From positions 248,001 through 312,000 of the forward strand of contig NZ_JAFMYV010000009.1 in NCBI RefSeq assembly GCF_017353185.1: a stretch of 64,000 nucleotides of DNA. Reading direction: 5' to 3'. The notes below the pieces were generated by a model. That model worked only from the letters and a program-made list of their open reading frames with translations. It did not search any database and was not told the DNA's origin. Source of the DNA: Fibrella rubiginis (GTDB taxonomy: Bacteria; Bacteroidota; Bacteroidia; Cytophagales; Spirosomataceae). The position numbers and the translations under genes are program-made. Numbering within the stretch: position 1 is the stretch's first letter; the number at the start of each line of letters is the position of its first letter. Shown in pieces: positions 36,170 to 44,145 of this stretch.

Positions 36170-36185
36170 ATCGTAATAATACGAT
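36170..36185. promoter_or_regulatory. Candidate ArsR operator upstream of arsR
   Basis: ATCGTAATAATACGAT: perfect 6-base half-sites ATCGTA/TACGAT around ATAA. It overlaps where the -33 box of the arsR promoter should be and lies between divergent arsR and rluE. Confidence 0.6.
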
Positions 36186-36203
36186 GACTATTTTTTATAC
36201 TGA

Positions 36204-36791
36204 ATGCACTACCTGATCTATAAGCCCTATACCATGCTCTCGCAGTTTTCGCCGGAAGGTGGCAAAGCCACCCTGGCCGATCTGCCCTACACCTTCCGGC
36301 GGGACATCTATCCTGTGGGCAGGCTCGACGCCGACTCTGAAGGGCTGCTGTTGCTGACGGGCGACAAGACGATCAATCACCGGCTGCTACACCCGCGCTT
36401 TGCCCACGCCCGCACGTACTACGTCCAGGTAGATGGCGCTATCACCGACGAGGCACTTCAACAACTCGCTGAGGGTGTGTCTATTACGATTGACGGTAAG
36501 CCCCATTATACCCTGCCCGCCGTAGTCCGCCGCCTGGACGCCGAACCTGATTTGCCCCCGCGTAACCCGCCTATTCGGTTTCGCGCCAACATCCCAACAT
36601 CGTGGATTGCGCTCACGCTGACGGAAGGTAAGAACCGGCAGGTGCGTAAAATGACTGCCGCCGTGGGCTTTCCAACACTCCGGCTGGTGCGCTGGGCCAT
36701 TGGTCACCTCACCGCCGAAGGCATGCGCCCCGGCGACGTGCGGGTGCTCAGTAAGGAAGATGTGGAAAAATTATTGAATGAGCGTAGTTAA
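36204..36791 (+). CDS. rluE: 23S rRNA pseudouridine synthase, RluE-like
   Basis: Pseudouridine synthase of the RsuA/RluE group, 195 aa, acting on rRNA. It lacks the S4 domain, as RluE does. The catalytic aspartate is in GRLDADSEGLLLLT, and the C-terminal EGKNRQVRKMTAAVGFPTLRLVR is the family motif. RluE modifies a single position in 23S rRNA in E. coli; the target here is by analogy. The next gene begins 15 bases later on the same strand. Confidence 0.88.
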   Translation: MHYLIYKPYTMLSQFSPEGGKATLADLPYTFRRDIYPVGRLDADSEGLLLLTGDKTINHRLLHPRFAHARTYYVQVDGAITDEALQQLAEGVSITIDGKPHYTLPAVVRRLDAEPDLPPRNPPIRFRANIPTSWIALTLTEGKNRQVRKMTAAVGFPTLRLVRWAIGHLTAEGMRPGDVRVLSKEDVEKLLNERS

Positions 36792-36806
36792 CTGCGCTAC
36801 TAAACT

Positions 36807-37346
36807 ATGTTGACAATTTGCCTGTATGGTCCTGAGAGCGTGGGCAAGACTACCTTGGCCCGTGAGTTGGCAGACCATTATCAAACGGTATACGTGCCCG
36901 AAGTAGCCCGCGACCTCATCACGTCTAACCACCTGACGAGCGACGACTATGCCCGCATTGCCGTGGCGCAGGCAGAAGCCATGCGGGCAGCCGCGCCGCT
37001 GGCCAACCGGGTGCTTATCTGCGACACCGACCTGCTTACAACCCAGCTGTATGCCACGGTCTATGGCGTAGTGCACCCGCCCATTTTAGACCAACTGGCT
37101 GCGCAGGAGCACTTCAACGCCTACTTTCTGCTCAATACCGATGTGCCCTGGGTTGCCGACGGGCTGCGTGATCTGGGTCACCGCCGCGCCGAACTGTTTG
37201 CCTTGTTTGAGCAGGCGCTGCGTGAGCGGGGGAGGGCTTATACGCTCGTTTCGGGTGCCGATTATGCGCAACGACGGGCACTGGTTATGAATGAAATAGA
37301 CAAATTGCTGGCTCAATCTTTGAGTGAAAGTAACTCGACTAGCTAG
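36807..37346 (+). CDS. NadR-like AAA ATPase / nucleoside kinase
   Basis: P-loop protein of 179 aa resembling the kinase domain of NadR (ribosylnicotinamide kinase, AAA_28). Walker A is GPESVGKTTL, followed by YVPEVARDL, ICDTDLLTTQLYATVYGV and a lid region LGHRRAELF. No nucleotidyltransferase domain is attached. A role in NAD salvage is plausible from the family; substrate not proven. Likely co-transcribed with rluE. Confidence 0.78.
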   Translation: MLTICLYGPESVGKTTLARELADHYQTVYVPEVARDLITSNHLTSDDYARIAVAQAEAMRAAAPLANRVLICDTDLLTTQLYATVYGVVHPPILDQLAAQEHFNAYFLLNTDVPWVADGLRDLGHRRAELFALFEQALRERGRAYTLVSGADYAQRRALVMNEIDKLLAQSLSESNSTS

Positions 37347-37494
37347 TGAAATCATAATCAGTGAATTGGCCCGGAAACCTCTTCATCCGTTTCGCGTTTT
37401 AAGTAATAGTCCCTGATTATTCATGGGTACTACGGTAGAATAAGCTAGGCTGTTTGGCAAGAATTGTGTTGATTTGATTGAAACACTCTCATTA

Positions 37495-39204
37495 ATGACT
37501 CAGGATACTGGCGGGAAAGCCGCTACACCACTCACTCCCCTCCCTAAATCTCCTACTGGCATAAATGGCCTGGACGAAATCACCGGCGGGGGGCTACCCA
37601 AAGGTCGCCCTACGCTTGTTTGCGGGTCTGCCGGTTGTGGTAAAACATTACTTTCTATTGAATTTGTGGTGCGGGGCGCGCTTGAATTTGGCGAGCCTGG
37701 TGTGTTTATGGCCTTCGAAGAAAAAGGCGATGAACTCACCACGAACGTAGCGTCACTGGGGTTCGACCTGGCCGATTTGCAAGCCCGAAAACTGCTGAAA
37801 ATTGACCATGTGCATATTGACCGGAGCGAGATTGAAGAAACCGGTGAATATGACCTCGAAGGCCTGTTTATCCGCCTTGGCTACGCTATAGACAGCATCG
37901 GTGCCAAACGCGTGGTGCTCGACACGATTGAAAATCTGTTTTCGGGCCTTTCCAACATGGCCGTGTTGCGCGCCGAACTTCGCCGCCTGTTTACCTGGTT
38001 GAAAGACAAGGGCGTTACCACCATCATCACCGGTGAAAAAGGTGACGGTACGCTCACAAGGCAGGGACTGGAAGAGTATGTGTCCGACTGCGTGATCCTG
38101 CTCGACCACCGGGTTGCCAACCAGATTTCGACCCGGATGATGCGGATCATCAAGTACCGCGGCTCTACCCACGGTACGAATGAATACCCCTTCCTGATCG
38201 ACAAAGATGGTATTTCGGTGCTGCCCGTTACCTCGCTCACGCTCGACCACCCCGTGTCGTCGGAGCGCATCACGTCGGGTATTTCGTCGCTCGATAAAAT
38301 GCTTGACAACAAAGGCTTCTTCAGGGGAAGCAGCATATTGGTGTCGGGCACGGCGGGTACCGGCAAATCGAGCATTGCGGCCACGTTTGCCAATGCCACC
38401 TGCCTGCGCAATGAACGTTGCCTGTATTTTGCCTTTGAGGAGTCGCCGCAACAGATCGTGCGCAACATGCAATCGATTGGGCTGGACTTACAACGGCACG
38501 TGGATAAGGGACTACTCCAGTTTCATGCCGCCCGCCCTACGTTGAACGGCCTGGAAATGCATTTAGTGGCTATTTATAAACTAGTAAAGGAGACCAAACC
38601 GGCGCTAGTGATTCTCGATCCCATCACCAACCTGATCACGGTGGGGTCGGTGAGTGAGGTAAAATCCATGCTGATCCGACTGATCGACTTCCTGCAAGGG
38701 CAGCAGGTAACGGTTATGTTTACTGCCCTGACGTTAACAACGGTCATCAACGAACAAACAGATGAAGGTGTCTCGTCGCTGGTTGACGCCTGGCTGCTGG
38801 TGCGCGACATTGAAAACAACGGCGAACGCAACCGCGGTCTCTACGTGATGAAATCGCGGGGGATGAAGCATTCTAATCAGGTTCGCGAATTTGTCATTAC
38901 AGACCACGGGCTGGAGCTCATCGACGTTTACCTGGGTGCCGAAGGCGTACTGACCGGTTCGGCACGTGTAGCGCAACAGCTACAAGAGGCCACCGGTGTA
39001 GCCCTGCGCGATCATGCCGTCAGTCGCAAAGACCGCGAGATTGAGCGCAAGCGCACCGTACTGGAATCGAAAATAGCATCGTTAAAAGAAGAGTTCGAGT
39101 CGGTGCAGGACGAGCTAAACAAGAGCTACGTTGAAGAAGACCTTCGCAAAGAAATATTGGAAAAGAACCGCGAACAGATGACCCGTACCCGGCACGACGA
39201 ATAA
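37495..39204 (+). CDS. kaiC: KaiC-like double-RecA ATPase
   Basis: KaiC homologue of 569 aa from the ATG at 37495. Two RecA-like domains with Walker A motifs at residues 44-51 (GSAGCGKT) and 285-292 (GTAGTGKS), the catalytic glutamate pair E315-E316 (FAFEES) and the second-domain block GVSSLVDAW with S427-S428 at the positions of the phosphorylated Ser/Thr of cyanobacterial KaiC. A C-terminal coiled coil from about residue 510 (REIERKRTVLESKIASL) is an addition typical of non-cyanobacterial forms. It heads an operon with two KaiB genes and a histidine kinase; no kaiA. Role: ATP-driven signalling or stress response, by inference. Confidence 0.92.
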   Translation: MTQDTGGKAATPLTPLPKSPTGINGLDEITGGGLPKGRPTLVCGSAGCGKTLLSIEFVVRGALEFGEPGVFMAFEEKGDELTTNVASLGFDLADLQARKLLKIDHVHIDRSEIEETGEYDLEGLFIRLGYAIDSIGAKRVVLDTIENLFSGLSNMAVLRAELRRLFTWLKDKGVTTIITGEKGDGTLTRQGLEEYVSDCVILLDHRVANQISTRMMRIIKYRGSTHGTNEYPFLIDKDGISVLPVTSLTLDHPVSSERITSGISSLDKMLDNKGFFRGSSILVSGTAGTGKSSIAATFANATCLRNERCLYFAFEESPQQIVRNMQSIGLDLQRHVDKGLLQFHAARPTLNGLEMHLVAIYKLVKETKPALVILDPITNLITVGSVSEVKSMLIRLIDFLQGQQVTVMFTALTLTTVINEQTDEGVSSLVDAWLLVRDIENNGERNRGLYVMKSRGMKHSNQVREFVITDHGLELIDVYLGAEGVLTGSARVAQQLQEATGVALRDHAVSRKDREIERKRTVLESKIASLKEEFESVQDELNKSYVEEDLRKEILEKNREQMTRTRHDE

Positions 39205-39237
39205 CCACCACACAAATAACACTACACACACAACGTT

Positions 39238-39531
39238 ATGACAACTGAAGATAATTTTTGGGAATTAAGGCTATACGTGGCGGGCAAAACCGCCAAATCG
39301 ATAGCCGCCCTGACCAACTTGAAGCGGTACTGTGAAGAACACGTGCCTAACCAGTATAAAATCGAAGTGATTGATCTGCTGGTTCATCCGCAACTGGCCG
39401 AGGGCGATCAGATATTAGCCATACCTACGTTGGTAAAGAAAATTCCCGAGCCGATTCGGAAAATAATCGGCGACCTTTCCAACGAAGAAAAGGTGCTGGT
39501 TGGGCTGAATATTCGCCCGGCAACCCACTAA
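39238..39531 (+). CDS. kaiB: KaiB-like protein 1
   Basis: Thioredoxin-like KaiB of 97 aa with the canonical core: LRLYVAGKTAKSIAALTNL, EVIDLLVHPQLAEGDQILA, IPTLVKKIPEPIRKIIGDLS and EKVLVGLNI. In cyanobacteria KaiB binds the first ring of KaiC after a fold switch. It follows kaiC by 33 bases and is followed one base later by the second KaiB gene. The two differ enough to suggest different partners or states. Confidence 0.93.
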   Translation: MTTEDNFWELRLYVAGKTAKSIAALTNLKRYCEEHVPNQYKIEVIDLLVHPQLAEGDQILAIPTLVKKIPEPIRKIIGDLSNEEKVLVGLNIRPATH

Positions 39532-39532
39532 C

Positions 39533-39847
39533 ATGAGTCAAGAAGTGGAATCGTGGGATGCAGATCTGAATACGGCCCCTGAGCCGTATGTGCTACGCTT
39601 GTATATCACCGGCGTATCGGTTAATTCGGTCAGAGCGCTGACCAACATTAAGCACATCTGCGAGACCCACCTGGCGGGCCGGTACAGTCTGGATATCATC
39701 GACGTGTATCAGCAAAAAGACTCCGCTGAGCAAGCGCAAATTATTGCGTTGCCTTTGTTAATCAAGGTTTTACCCTTGCCCGTACGACGGCTGATTGGCG
39801 ATTTGTCCAACACAGAGTTAGTGCTAAATGCATTAGGATTATCATGA
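39533..39847 (+). CDS. KaiB-like protein 2
   Basis: Second KaiB-type protein, 104 aa. It has LRLYITGVSVNSVRALTNIKH, the central segment IDVYQQKDSAEQAQIIALP in place of the canonical IDLL..PQLAE..QILAIPT, then LPLPVRRLIGDLS. The central loop has lost the conserved proline before QLAE. Its stop overlaps the kinase start by 4 bases (ATGA), so translation is probably coupled. Confidence 0.9.
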   Translation: MSQEVESWDADLNTAPEPYVLRLYITGVSVNSVRALTNIKHICETHLAGRYSLDIIDVYQQKDSAEQAQIIALPLLIKVLPLPVRRLIGDLSNTELVLNALGLS

Positions 39848-41148
39848 GTACGCCGCCAACCTATGCCCAACTGTTGGCTGAAAATGAGCAATTGCGCATC
39901 CAGTTAACTGAAGCCGCCGAGACGATAGATGCCATCCGGTCGGGGCAGGTTGATGCGTTGGTGGTGGAGGGTAACGAGGGGTATGAACTTTATACACTCA
40001 AAACGGCTGATCAGACCTACCGTGTTTTCATTGAAACGATGAACGAAGGGGCTGTCACGCTGGGTCAAAACGGTCTTATTCTGTACGCTAATTCCATGTT
40101 TGCTACAATGGTCAGCGTACCGCTATCGAAGGTGATCGGGCTGTCGTTTAGCACGTTTGTGGCCCCCGAAAGTCAGGCGTCGTTCAGTCAGCTGTTTGAA
40201 GAAGGGTGGATTCAGAACCATAAGATTGAACTAGTGCTTACCGGGACCAGTCGTCAGCTGGCGTGCCTGCTTTCCGTCACTGCCCTCGACCTCGACGATG
40301 GCCGCTGCCTGAGCGTGGTGATCACCGACCTGACCAATCAACTGGATCATCAGCGTCAGCTGACGGCCAACAACGAGCAACTTCAGCAGGCTATCAATGC
40401 GCTGGAAGTCACCAACCTGGCCTTAAATCGGTCGAATGAAAACCTTCAGGAATTTGCCTACGTGGCCAGCCACGATTTGCAGGAGCCGCTCCGTAAAATT
40501 CAGCAGTTTGGCAGCCTGCTGAAGACTACGCATCTGACTGAGCTGGGCGCTGACGGCGTTGATTTAGTGACCCGCATGGAATCAGCCGCGGGCCGCATGT
40601 CGGTGCTGATTCGCGATCTGCTGAACTATTCCCGGCTGACGCGGCCCGTTGTTGCCACCCAATCACAACAACTCAATGAGTTACTGGCCGTGGTGCTGGC
40701 CGAACTGGAACTGCTGATACAGGAGAAAAATGCAGTAATAGAGATTGGTGATCTCGGCACCGCCCCCGGCGAGCCGACGCAGCTTATGCAGGTGTTCCGG
40801 AACCTGCTCACCAACGCCCTGAAATTTGTTCAACCAGAGGTTCCGCCCCACGTATGGATCACCCGGCAGGCCATTACCCGCGCTGATTTACCAGCGGCCT
40901 ATCTGCCGATAAATAGCCAGCAGCATTTCTGCACTATCCGCGTTGTCGACAACGGCATTGGGTTCGACCCCCGGCAGGCCGAGCGTATTTTCGGTACGTT
41001 TCAGCGGCTGCACGGTATGCGGCAATATCCCGGCACGGGCATTGGGCTGGCCATTGTAAAAAAAGTAGCCGAAAACCACGGCGGCTACGTCATGGCCGAA
41101 AGCCAACCCGGCGAAGGAGCCACATTTACGCTGTTTTTGCCCGTTTAG
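39844..41148 (+). CDS. PAS sensor histidine kinase of the Kai-like operon
   Basis: Cytoplasmic-looking kinase of 434 aa with no membrane helix. Order: short coiled N-terminus (AENEQLRIQLTEAAETIDAI), PAS domain (residues 55-175), HisKA with H210 in YVASHDLQEPLRK, and HATPase with NALKFVQ (N box), DNGIGFDP (G1) and GTGIGLAIVKKV (G2). It resembles the phytochrome-like kinase group that accompanies kaiBC in many bacteria. No response regulator is adjacent, so the partner lies elsewhere. Confidence 0.92.
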   Translation: MSTPPTYAQLLAENEQLRIQLTEAAETIDAIRSGQVDALVVEGNEGYELYTLKTADQTYRVFIETMNEGAVTLGQNGLILYANSMFATMVSVPLSKVIGLSFSTFVAPESQASFSQLFEEGWIQNHKIELVLTGTSRQLACLLSVTALDLDDGRCLSVVITDLTNQLDHQRQLTANNEQLQQAINALEVTNLALNRSNENLQEFAYVASHDLQEPLRKIQQFGSLLKTTHLTELGADGVDLVTRMESAAGRMSVLIRDLLNYSRLTRPVVATQSQQLNELLAVVLAELELLIQEKNAVIEIGDLGTAPGEPTQLMQVFRNLLTNALKFVQPEVPPHVWITRQAITRADLPAAYLPINSQQHFCTIRVVDNGIGFDPRQAERIFGTFQRLHGMRQYPGTGIGLAIVKKVAENHGGYVMAESQPGEGATFTLFLPV

Positions 41149-41226
41149 GTGGGGCGTATCTGGCGGTGCATTGCTCTGCCTTGAATAGCCAGACACATCA
41201 TTATGGCTCACAGCCGCCACGCCCGG

Positions 41227-42189
41227 CTAGACAAGTGCCCCTTCCTTGAGCGCGTAGGTTGATACCCGCAACGTGGTCAGACCGTAGCTTTTCAGCACAA
41301 AATCGATCAGGCAAACCGCCACCACAATCATGTCCACGCGTAGTTCGATCATGCCGGGCAGGGCCATACGGGCAGTGCGGTTGCGGGTGGTGAGTAGTTC
41401 GTAGTAATGATAAAACGCCGACAGGGGCAGATCGAACGCCGCTTGGTCAGCGGGGGGCCACTGGCCGGTTTCTTCGTGAAAATGCATATCCACCAGCGTA
41501 TCGAACGTGCCCGACGACCCCACTAGCACCGTTGGCGGGTATTGGTGAACGGCGTTGGTAAGGGGCAATAGCTGTTCCTGCAAGTAGCTGTGCAGCCGGG
41601 CAATGGCGGGCTGGCTGATCACGTCGGCTTCGCCCATGAACCGCTCCATCAGGCGCTGACCACCAATCTCAAAGCTCTGCTTCCAGAACACCCGGTCGTT
41701 ATTGGCCAGGATAAACTCTACGCTGCCTCCGCCAATATCCATCACCAGCGCAGTTGGTGCCTGGATAACGTCTATGGCCGAAGCCGGGTCGAGCACCCCC
41801 GATGCGCGCACGCCCGCATAGATCAGCGCGGCCTCTTCGTCGCCGGAAATGACGCGGACAACAAGGCCTGTCTCCTGCCGGATGGTGTCAACAAATGCCT
41901 GCTGATTCTGCGCCACCCGAATCGCCGACGTACCGTAAACGGCTACTGATTCGGGGTTGATCTGGTGCTCGTCGAGTACGGTGCGGTAGTAACGCAGCAC
42001 GGTCAAAGCCCGGTCAACGGCGTCGGACGTGATGATGCGGTGGCCAATACCCCCGCTGCCGTTGGTTGAACGACCAATTCTGGCGGGGCGGCTATCGCGA
42101 AAGAGAGTTTTAGCGGGTTGGCTAGGTATTTTTTCAACAATCAGCAGGTGGAATGTATTGGTGCCGAGGTCGATGACTGCTTGTTTCAT
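41227..42189 (-). CDS. Ppx/GppA family phosphatase
   Basis: Exopolyphosphatase/guanosine-pentaphosphate phosphatase family, 320 aa from the ATG at 42189 (MKQAVIDLGTN). ASKHA-fold motifs: IDLGTNTFHLLI, YGTSAIRVAQN, SGDEEAALIYAGVRAS and MDIGGGSVEFIL. At this length it is the short form without the HD domain. It would shorten polyphosphate or hydrolyse pppGpp; which one is not decidable. Divergent from rpsU, whose -33 box lies within its first codons. Confidence 0.88.
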   Translation of the reverse strand: MKQAVIDLGTNTFHLLIVEKIPSQPAKTLFRDSRPARIGRSTNGSGGIGHRIITSDAVDRALTVLRYYRTVLDEHQINPESVAVYGTSAIRVAQNQQAFVDTIRQETGLVVRVISGDEEAALIYAGVRASGVLDPASAIDVIQAPTALVMDIGGGSVEFILANNDRVFWKQSFEIGGQRLMERFMGEADVISQPAIARLHSYLQEQLLPLTNAVHQYPPTVLVGSSGTFDTLVDMHFHEETGQWPPADQAAFDLPLSAFYHYYELLTTRNRTARMALPGMIELRVDMIVVAVCLIDFVLKSYGLTTLRVSTYALKEGALV

Positions 42190-42211
42190 GCTACTATTTC
42201 TGCTACTTTTG
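42181..42211 (+). promoter_or_regulatory. Promoter of rpsU
   Basis: TTG (42181-42183), 20 bases, then TACTTTTG (42204-42211): a complete Bacteroidota-type promoter 37 bases before the rpsU start. Confidence 0.75.
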
Positions 42212-42248
42212 CAGTCCGTTTTGCAAAACACAAAAATACCGGTATTAC

Positions 42249-42446
42249 ATGATTATCATTAACGTAAAAGAAAACGAATCGATTGACAAAGCCCTGAAGC
42301 GGTTCAAGAAGAAGTTCGAAAAGACAGGTGTGTTGCGTCAGCTGCGCTCACGTACTGCCTTCCAGAAGCCTTCGATCAGCCGTCGGAAAGATGTCATTCG
42401 GGCTGCCTACAAAGAGCAAAAGTACGGCAACCACACCCAGCAGTAG
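42249..42446 (+). CDS. rpsU: 30S ribosomal protein bS21
   Basis: Small-subunit protein of 65 aa: INVKENESIDKALKRFKKKF, then RKDVIRAAYKEQKYG. In Bacteroidota bS21 helps to hide the anti-Shine-Dalgarno end of 16S rRNA, and in some groups its own mRNA carries a strong Shine-Dalgarno. Here the bases before the ATG (AAAATACCGGTATTAC) show none. A good promoter lies just upstream. Confidence 0.96.
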   Translation: MIIINVKENESIDKALKRFKKKFEKTGVLRQLRSRTAFQKPSISRRKDVIRAAYKEQKYGNHTQQ

Positions 42447-42570
42447 TCGGTTGTTAACCGGCGCGCCCGCTTCGCAGGACCGGCATTTATTGGCCCCATT
42501 TACCTTTTTTGTATCGAATTGACGTTGGTATTCGCCATCTTCACCGATCCAACCAGGGTACTTGACGCCA

Positions 42571-43473
42571 ATGAATGCCGGTTCTGATTTTTTACAGCAC
42601 ATCCGCTACGAAAAGCGGCTCAGCCACCACACGCTTGTAGCCTACGAAAACGACCTGCTCCAGTTTGCCGAGTTTTTAGAGGAACAGCCCGGTAGCATAG
42701 CCTCCGAACAGGCCGATCATGTACTTGTGCGTTCCTGGATCGTGCATCTGGTGGAACTGGGTCTCGACAAGAGCACTGTCAACCGGAAAATTGCCACGTT
42801 GCGGGCTTTCTTTGGCTTTCTGCTTCGTCGTAAAGCCATTGCCGTTGACCCCATGCAAAAGGTGGTGGCGCTCAAGATGAGCAAGAAGCTGCCCACCTTC
42901 GTGGAAGAGAAACCCATGGCCACGCTGCTCGACGATATCGATTTCCCCGACGATTTCATTGGCCTCCGCGATAAGCTCGTATTGGAACTGCTCTACGGCA
43001 CCGGCATCCGCCTGAACGAACTGACAGGGCTGAAAACAACAGACGTCAATCTCTACAATCGCACCATCATGGTGCTGGGCAAGCGCAACAAGCACCGCAT
43101 TGTGCCCCTGACACCCCCGCTTGTTGCCCTGATTGGCCAGTACCAACACCAGAAAACAAGCTATTTTGACGGAAAGGCTGATGATAGTGTGTTGATTGTC
43201 AGTGATAAAGGCGTGGCAGCTTATCCCGTGCTGATTCAGCGGATCGTGAAAAAGTACCTGACACTGGTGACGACGCTGGAGAAGAAAAGCCCCCACGTGC
43301 TGCGCCACTCCTTTGCCACCCACCTGCTCAACCGGGGCGCCGACCTCAACGCCATTAAAGACTTATTGGGCCACAGCAGCCTCGCTGCCACCCAGATTTA
43401 CACCCACACGAGCCTGGCTAAACTCAAAGACGCCCACACCCAGGCGCATCCGAAGGGAGGGAAGAAGGAGTAG
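42571..43473 (+). CDS. Tyrosine recombinase XerC/XerD
   Basis: Site-specific recombinase of 300 aa, probably resolving chromosome dimers at dif. An N-terminal SAM-like DNA-binding domain (FLQHIRYEKRLSHHTLVAY) is followed by the catalytic domain with R147 (GTGIRLNEL), K171, H242-x-x-R245 (HVLRHSFATHLL), H268 (LLGHSS) and Y277 (QIYTH): complete. Start at the ATG 42571. Its TAG stop is the first triplet of an inverted-repeat arm. No phage or integron genes surround it, which favours the housekeeping role. Confidence 0.92.
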   Translation: MNAGSDFLQHIRYEKRLSHHTLVAYENDLLQFAEFLEEQPGSIASEQADHVLVRSWIVHLVELGLDKSTVNRKIATLRAFFGFLLRRKAIAVDPMQKVVALKMSKKLPTFVEEKPMATLLDDIDFPDDFIGLRDKLVLELLYGTGIRLNELTGLKTTDVNLYNRTIMVLGKRNKHRIVPLTPPLVALIGQYQHQKTSYFDGKADDSVLIVSDKGVAAYPVLIQRIVKKYLTLVTTLEKKSPHVLRHSFATHLLNRGADLNAIKDLLGHSSLAATQIYTHTSLAKLKDAHTQAHPKGGKKE

Positions 43474-43584
43474 GGATTTGGGATTGTGGATTTGGGATTG
43501 CGGATTGGTTGCTTACGCCAGTGCATGTTTACGCCTGCGTAAGCAACCAATCCGCAATCCCAAATCCACAATCCCAAATCCCTA
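43471..43584. repeat. Perfect 48-base-arm inverted repeat, heptad-periodic
   Basis: Arms 43471-43518 and 43537-43584, 18-base loop. Units GATTTGG / GATTGTG / GATTTGG / GATTGCG / GATTGGT, tip GCTTACGC. The outer triplets TAG and CTA are the stop codons of xerC (plus) and mobA (minus). Confidence 0.97.
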
Positions 43585-44145
43585 CCTCTCGTTCACATTC
43601 TCAAACACATTCCCTCCCGGCGCATTTAGCAGATGCACGCCATTTTCCAGTAGAAAACGGCGGGGGCTGCGTTGGCCAGTTTGGTAAAATTGGGCTAGCA
43701 GCGGTCCGGCGGTGGGCTCCCAGATACTCACAAGGGGTTCGGGGCCACGGTGATCACTGTCCCGGAAGGCGGTGGCAACGGCTGTCTGGTTGCGACCAGC
43801 CAGCAGGGCCGATAAGGTGGGCGAATCTAGGTGGGGCAGGTCGCAGGGAACCACGAGCCAGGCGGCAGCGGGGTGGGTTTGGCAGGCCGTTAGTAAACCA
43901 GTCAGGGGGCCATTTTTGGGCTCGTTGTCTACTAGTAAATACTTGTAATTCAGTTGGTTGTATTGAGTTTGGTTTACAGACCAATAGACCCGTTCGCAGA
44001 GGGGCGTAAGCAGGTCGGTGAGGTGTTCGCGCTGGGGCTTTTGGTGGTAAACGATACCTGATTTGTCACGCCCCATACGACTGCTTTGCCCGCCCATGAG
44101 CACCAGCCCAAAGAGGGGAGGAGCCGCGGAAACGTCATGATTCAT
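43582..44145 (-). CDS. mobA: Molybdenum cofactor guanylyltransferase
   Basis: Joins GMP to molybdopterin to make the bis-MGD form of the cofactor; cytoplasmic, 187 aa. The nucleotidyltransferase signature is GLVLMGGQSSRMGRDKSGI, followed by VVPCDLPHLD and PLVSIWEP. It overlaps moaC by 11 bases, so the two are translated together. The stop codon is supplied by the adjacent inverted repeat. Confidence 0.9.
   Translation of the reverse strand: MNHDVSAAPPLFGLVLMGGQSSRMGRDKSGIVYHQKPQREHLTDLLTPLCERVYWSVNQTQYNQLNYKYLLVDNEPKNGPLTGLLTACQTHPAAAWLVVPCDLPHLDSPTLSALLAGRNQTAVATAFRDSDHRGPEPLVSIWEPTAGPLLAQFYQTGQRSPRRFLLENGVHLLNAPGGNVFENVNER

Noticed and set aside
41149..41226. A response regulator or kaiA after the Kai-like kinase
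   Set aside because: Only 78 non-coding bases separate the kinase from the convergent Ppx/GppA gene.
42447..42570. tRNA or small RNA between rpsU and xerC
   Set aside because: No cloverleaf, anticodon stem or CCA end can be formed; only a weak CCGG-containing hairpin is present.
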